64,000 nucleotides of DNA from Endomychus coccineus (Eukaryota > Arthropoda > Insecta > Coleoptera > Endomychidae): the NCBI GenBank assembly GCA_958510875.1, contig OY294069.1, positions 178,542,868 to 178,606,867 on the forward strand, written 5' to 3'. This document shows, piece by piece, positions 60,601 through 64,000 of this stretch. The notes under the pieces were generated by a model. The model made no database searches and had not been told where the DNA came from. It was given only the letters and a program-made list of their open reading frames with translations. The first letter of the stretch is position 1; each line of letters begins with the position of its first letter. The translations under genes and the position numbers were made by a program.

Positions 60601-63600
60601 ATTTTCCGGGTTTTCCAGCAAACGAACCGGATTTCCCATTTTCCGGATTCAGCGGATAAAAAAACCACCTGATACCTGATATACATTTGTTAATTGAAAA
60701 TGGTTTTTCATTGTTTATTAATAATAGTGATCACGAGCCCTCTTTTTTCTGACTAACGACGTGTAAGCCATTTTGAAAACGATGCAAAAAGAATTGTGCA
60801 TTTTCGTGCGGTCTGTAAAATTTTAGTAATGACCCCTATTTTTCACAATTTTGACTGGACTGTAAGGGCATCTCCCAAGGATTCCTATCCCATTTTTTTA
60901 TCACAGCTCGATACTCAATTTTCGTGACTTTAAACGATTGACAATTGAAAGAAAACCAATTGTCGTAAAATCAATGTTTGTTTTTGCCAAAGCTACTAAG
61001 ACTTCAACTTGTGACCTACTGCGATACCTGTATGCCGGTACTTTTTGGCGTTGTCCTTGTATATCACTTACTGGTTTCTTGCAGTTATACCGCTTCCAAT
61101 AATACCTTCAATAAACACCTGCATGACTCTCACACCAACCACGACAACCAATTCAACCACACAGGCAGTTGTTAACACGACGCAGTTGCAAGCTTTGGCG
61201 GAAGTTTGCAGCTCGGTAAGTGTACCCACAAGCGACGCAAACCACGGAAGAAGTAAACGCGCCTAATTTTTTCTAGGTGTCCGTCACCGATTCGCTGGTC
61301 AGTCCGGTGCCTGGTCCCGTCATGAATTCCCTCATGTCCGAAAGCAAAGTGATCTGCAACGAATCGATACCCAATCCGATAACCACCGTCACCATTCCGA
61401 TACCGATACGCGCCGACGAAGAAACCAAAAGTATCACGGTGTTGAGCGGCGCGATCATCAAACAGCCTCAGCACCACACCAACGGACGCGATTCCGTGGC
61501 GCTTTCGAGCGTCGATAAAGCGACGAACGCCGTCCCCGCTAAGAACTCGACGAGCGCCAACGCCAAAGACGAAGTATCGATGAACACCGACGCCGGCACC
61601 GACGTGAGCAACGAATCGAGTCTCAGTCCATCGGAACCGATGGATTGCAATAGCACGCCGAACATATCGCCCGCGCATCTCGTCAAGTCCGCCGGCGAAT
61701 CCAACGAAGACGTGGCCATGAGCGAAACGTCGGTAAGTGGACATTTAGCTTTTTCGCGCTGATTTTTTTTTTAACTGTGAACTTAGATAAACTATTTGAT
61801 GAAATGGAAGCGCCCTCGAATAGATCCTTGCGGAACACCGGAAAGCAGATGCGGTCTTAGCTCGTCTAAATGAATTGTTTTATATCATGTTTACGCTGCT
61901 GTTAAACTGTAAACGTATGTAAACTACGGGATGAAATGGAAATGCTCTCAACAAGGATCCTTGGGGAACTCCAGAAGATGCAAAGGTGTATTTTCTGTTG
62001 TCTAAATGAAATCTTGCTTTTCAGTCGTTCCATTTGCAGGAGATATGGAGTTTGTACAGCGAAAGTTTTTCGTAATTATAGTGTTCTCTTAAACATTTAC
62101 AATAATTACTTCCTCATAAAAGAAACGTGAAGTCTCGAAAAGTTACTTTGGAGTCTCCGATGAACAGTTTCATGGGGCGGATTTTCATTTTTTATCCAAA
62201 ACATTTTGTGTCTGGCGTAATATAAGAAAATATCTGCTGTATCGACGCTTTAAGAAACAAAAAAAATCTCACGCGTCTGTTCTTTGATGTTGTCCTGAAT
62301 ATTCCGTTGCTTCATTTCTAACGAAACGATGGATACTCTTGCTTTCATCAACTGTTTCCAGGGCCTCTTTCACAAACGGCGGAAGGCTTAGAAAAGATCC
62401 CTGCGGAATCGCAGAGGGAAGAGAAGAACTCTTATCACATTTCACTTGAAATTGTGATAATGTTTGGGATAATTCATCCAATCTTCTTTTTTTCCCTCTG
62501 GGATTCCGCAGGGACCTTTTCATACCCGGGACCTTTGATATTTCAGATGTTTTTCAGCTCGAACTGAATGATCGGAACTCTTGCTTTCTTCAACTGTTTC
62601 CAGGGCCTCTTTCACAAACGGCGGAAGGCTTGGAAAAGATCCCTGCGGAATCGCAGAGGGAAGAGAAGAACTCTTGATTGAATGAATTATCCCAAACATT
62701 ATCACATTTCACTTGAAATTGTGATAATGTTTGGGATAATTCATCCAATCAAGAGTTCTTTTTTTCCCTCTGGGATTCCGCAGGGACCTTTTCATACCAG
62801 GGACCTGCAGATGTTAAGTTCAATTGAGTCAGCAGCAAAGTTCAGGTGATAGGTCTTCATTGTAAGCTCAGAGTAAATCGTCTCTTGTATGATGTCATCT
62901 CTTTTATTAGAAATCTGGAAAAACGGCAAAACAGGGGTTGGGCCAAAAGGAAGTTTTGGCATTGGTAAACTCCGAATTGGTCGTTAATACCAAATAACTA
63001 TTCTGGATCCATCGATGTACTGACAGATTCCTCTTCTAACAGGGTGAATTTTCCAGTTTTCACTCTTGTTGCCAAGATGGGTTTTGAAGTTCTTTGTGTA
63101 CCTGAAATATGTACATTTTAGCTGTGTTTATTCAAGCAGCGCCAGAAGTTGAGTTCCAAGATGATGGTCATCTCATTCGATTCCAAAGAACTGTGAATTA
63201 TCGAAATTTCGGATGCTAAAACTATTGTAGACGTCATCGAATAATATTCATGTAATTAATTCCTTTATAACGTACAACTCTAGACCGAAACAGTTTCCTT
63301 GAGGAACTCCTAATAACTGTTTTAATTCGTTACTTATGACGTTTTCTGCACCTGTAACTGTGTTAGGCGATATTCCGAAATCGCTCTGATATAAACTTAA
63401 ATATTTCAGACGTCCAGCGCGAGTATGCAAGTGGAGCCCAATGAAAGTCATATGATTATCGAAAATTACGAAAAGTAAGTGATAGGGCTTTCAGTTTTTG
63501 CTCAGTTTGCCTGACGAGAACGTTGTTTTATTCTAGGAAAGAGTGCGAATTGACGGTGGAAGATTTGCAACTCTTGTGCGACTTGTTCTATCTGCCGTTC

Positions 63601-63990
63601 GAACACGGCAACCAAGGATTACAATTATTGCAGGAATTCAATTGGTTAAAGTCCAACGCCAACATAGTCGTCTGCGCAGATCAACTAAAAAACAGAGAAA
63701 CTCCCGAGGTGAGTCTTGTCGGAGTCCAAGGGGTTTCCACATGGATCCTTCCTTGTCCTCGGCTAGTTATTTCGGTGCTATTCACACGTTTGACGTGTTT
63801 TGATTTTTCGTTTAGATGGAAGAGTGGTTTTCTCGGGCGGAAAAGATGGGCGAACTCGTGCAAGGCATCAATACGTTGTTCCAACATTTGAGTTCGTGCC
63901 AAAATAGAGAGTTGTTGTACGATCTGTATCCGTACGTTTGGGATATCCGAAGTATCATATCTTTGTTGAATTCGTATGTTAAATGGTTGG
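51680..63990 (+). CDS. OGA: O-GlcNAcase (protein O-GlcNAc hydrolase, GH84), 3' end beyond window
   Basis: Ten exons, 51680-51761, 51907-51958, 52017-52513, 58114-58395, 58502-58702, 61085-61215, 61277-61732, 63410-63474, 63537-63708 and 63816-63990, splice in frame to about 704 residues before the window ends. The enzyme removes O-linked GlcNAc from serine and threonine of nuclear and cytosolic proteins. The GH84 domain begins near residue 22 ([27 protein letters not shown]). The catalytic Asp pair in LLFDDI is residues 135-136, and [13 protein letters not shown] is also conserved. Exons 6-7 encode a low-complexity Ser/Thr linker; exons 9-10 encode the helical stalk ([34 protein letters not shown]). 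The C-terminal acetyltransferase-like domain is expected to the right. ATG 51680 is chosen because the frame upstream has no ATG before a stop at 51611. Introns 3, 5 and 7 carry unusual inverted repeats. Confidence 0.95.
53012..53806 (+). repeat. Five perfect tandem copies of a 159-bp unit
   Basis: The unit begins AATCCGTATTTTGCGAATTT at 53012, 53171, 53330, 53489 and 53648. Copies look identical by eye. The inverted arm (57307-57510) has one copy. The unit is flanked by GAAAAATCC on both sides in the single-copy arm, and junctions read AATGAAATCC, so amplification probably began at this short homology. Confidence 0.95.
54389..55964 (-). mobile_element. hAT element inserted in the left arm of the foldback
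   Basis: The ends AAAGGGCGGAATATATGCA and its inverse form the termini; subterminal regions are rich in ATATGCA. The right arm of the foldback lacks this segment. The target duplication is not clean (TAATATA left, TAATCATA right). It contains hAT transposase pieces on the minus strand. Confidence 0.75.
54607..55440 (-). pseudogene. hAT transposase fragments
   Basis: 55151-55440 encodes [40 protein letters not shown] and [11 protein letters not shown], the RNase H-like part around the conserved SDAAPNM and the later RW motif. 54607-54939 encodes the dimerisation end: [38 protein letters not shown]. About 200 bases between them have lost the frame, and the 5' domain is missing. Confidence 0.8.
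56060..56860. other. Palindromic core: two inverted copies of a Cys-rich/acidic C-terminus
   Basis: Read on the minus strand, 56480-56060 gives [18 protein letters not shown], then [22 protein letters not shown] and a final RGKQRLRNK before a stop. Read on the plus strand, 56610-56860 gives [20 protein letters not shown] and [15 protein letters not shown]. So the same protein tail, a CXC-type cysteine cluster followed by an acidic tail, occurs twice in opposite directions. It looks like the end of a transposon-encoded protein; the host family is not identified. Confidence 0.6.
58750..59435. other. OGA intron 5, left part
   Basis: AT-rich intronic sequence. I see no domain or repeat before the antisense array begins at about 59440. 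Confidence 0.4.
59440..60450 (-). repeat. 250-bp tandem array of antisense copies of OGA exon 9, in OGA intron 5
   Basis: The monomer recurs with a period of about 250 (CGATGTTGCTGTTG at about 59716, 59968 and 60219). Its reverse complement reads [20 protein letters not shown], matching OGA exon 9 [20 protein letters not shown]. It continues across the exon 9 splice donor (GGTGAGTCTTG) into intron 9 (GGATCCTTCCTTGTC). Over the best 84 bases about 71 match. Three full and two partial units are present. Confidence 0.85.
61800..62060 (+). repeat. Two diverged direct repeats, 130 bp period, OGA intron 7
   Basis: GATGAAATGGAA at 61800 and 61930, followed in both by GATCCTTG-GGAAC-CC and TCTAAATGAA. 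On the minus strand both read GVPQGS. No further coding sense. Confidence 0.6.
62380..62800. repeat. Duplicated palindromic hairpin repeat, OGA intron 7
   Basis: Two copies (62380-62525 and 62615-62800). The second has a near-perfect hairpin from AAGAACTCTTGATT to AATCAAGAGTTCTT (62665-62763), nested inside TCCCTGCGGAATC/GATTCCGCAGGGA. The first lost part of the left arm. On the minus strand both copies read [19 protein letters not shown]. Confidence 0.75.
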
Positions 63991-64000
63991 GTAAGTAAAT

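Noticed and set aside
62269..62705. Two minus-strand frames sharing [16 protein letters not shown] as genes
   Set aside because: They arise from duplicated palindromic intron repeats; frames end at the hairpins and no start or splice support exists.

Overview
This is a eukaryotic, very probably insect window. It is AT-rich, its genes are split by GT-AG introns, and most of the space between exons is decayed transposable elements. The element mix (Jockey-like and RNase H-bearing LINEs, Penelope elements with hammerhead-like ends, a DUF4817-type Tc1/mariner element, hAT, pogo and tyrosine-recombinase elements) fits an arthropod. A beetle is my best guess, but the sequence does not prove the order.

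Three host genes are supported by chains of exons whose reading phases agree across every junction. (1) The 5' part of an ABCG8-like half-transporter lies on the minus strand at 116-2903 and runs off the left edge, with a possible 5' non-coding exon near 38.2 kb. (2) An ABCG5-like half-transporter of about 638 residues lies on the plus strand, with 11 exons between 38243 and 47692. The two are head to head, as ABCG5/ABCG8 pairs are in other animals, but about 35 kb of repeats separates their main coding parts. Both have degenerate nucleotide-binding motifs. (3) O-GlcNAcase (OGA, GH84) lies on the plus strand, with 10 exons from 51680 to 63990, and is cut by the right edge before its C-terminal domain.

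Between 3 and 38 kb there is essentially only repeat: LINE relics, an intact-ended Tc1/mariner-type element with 600-bp inverted repeats (10963-13287), inverted-repeat elements (19.5-20.8 and 25.3-25.8 kb), a Penelope element interrupted by a tyrosine-recombinase element (27.5-30.7 kb), a mariner fragment, and a deleted hAT with a perfect 8-bp target duplication (34558-35740). At 45-51 kb come a Ty3 integrase relic, a second Penelope with a 13-bp target duplication and two hammerhead-like motifs, and a satellite of alternating 101- and 103-bp monomers just upstream of OGA.

OGA has unusual introns. Intron 3 holds a 5.3-kb foldback structure with a fivefold 159-bp tandem amplification in one arm only and a hAT element inserted in that arm. 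Intron 5 holds a roughly 250-bp tandem array that is an antisense copy of the gene's own exon 9, including its splice donor (about 85% identity over the best 84 bases by eye). Intron 7 holds long perfect hairpins. The antisense exon array is the most striking observation in the window, because the primary OGA transcript could pair with itself over a coding exon.
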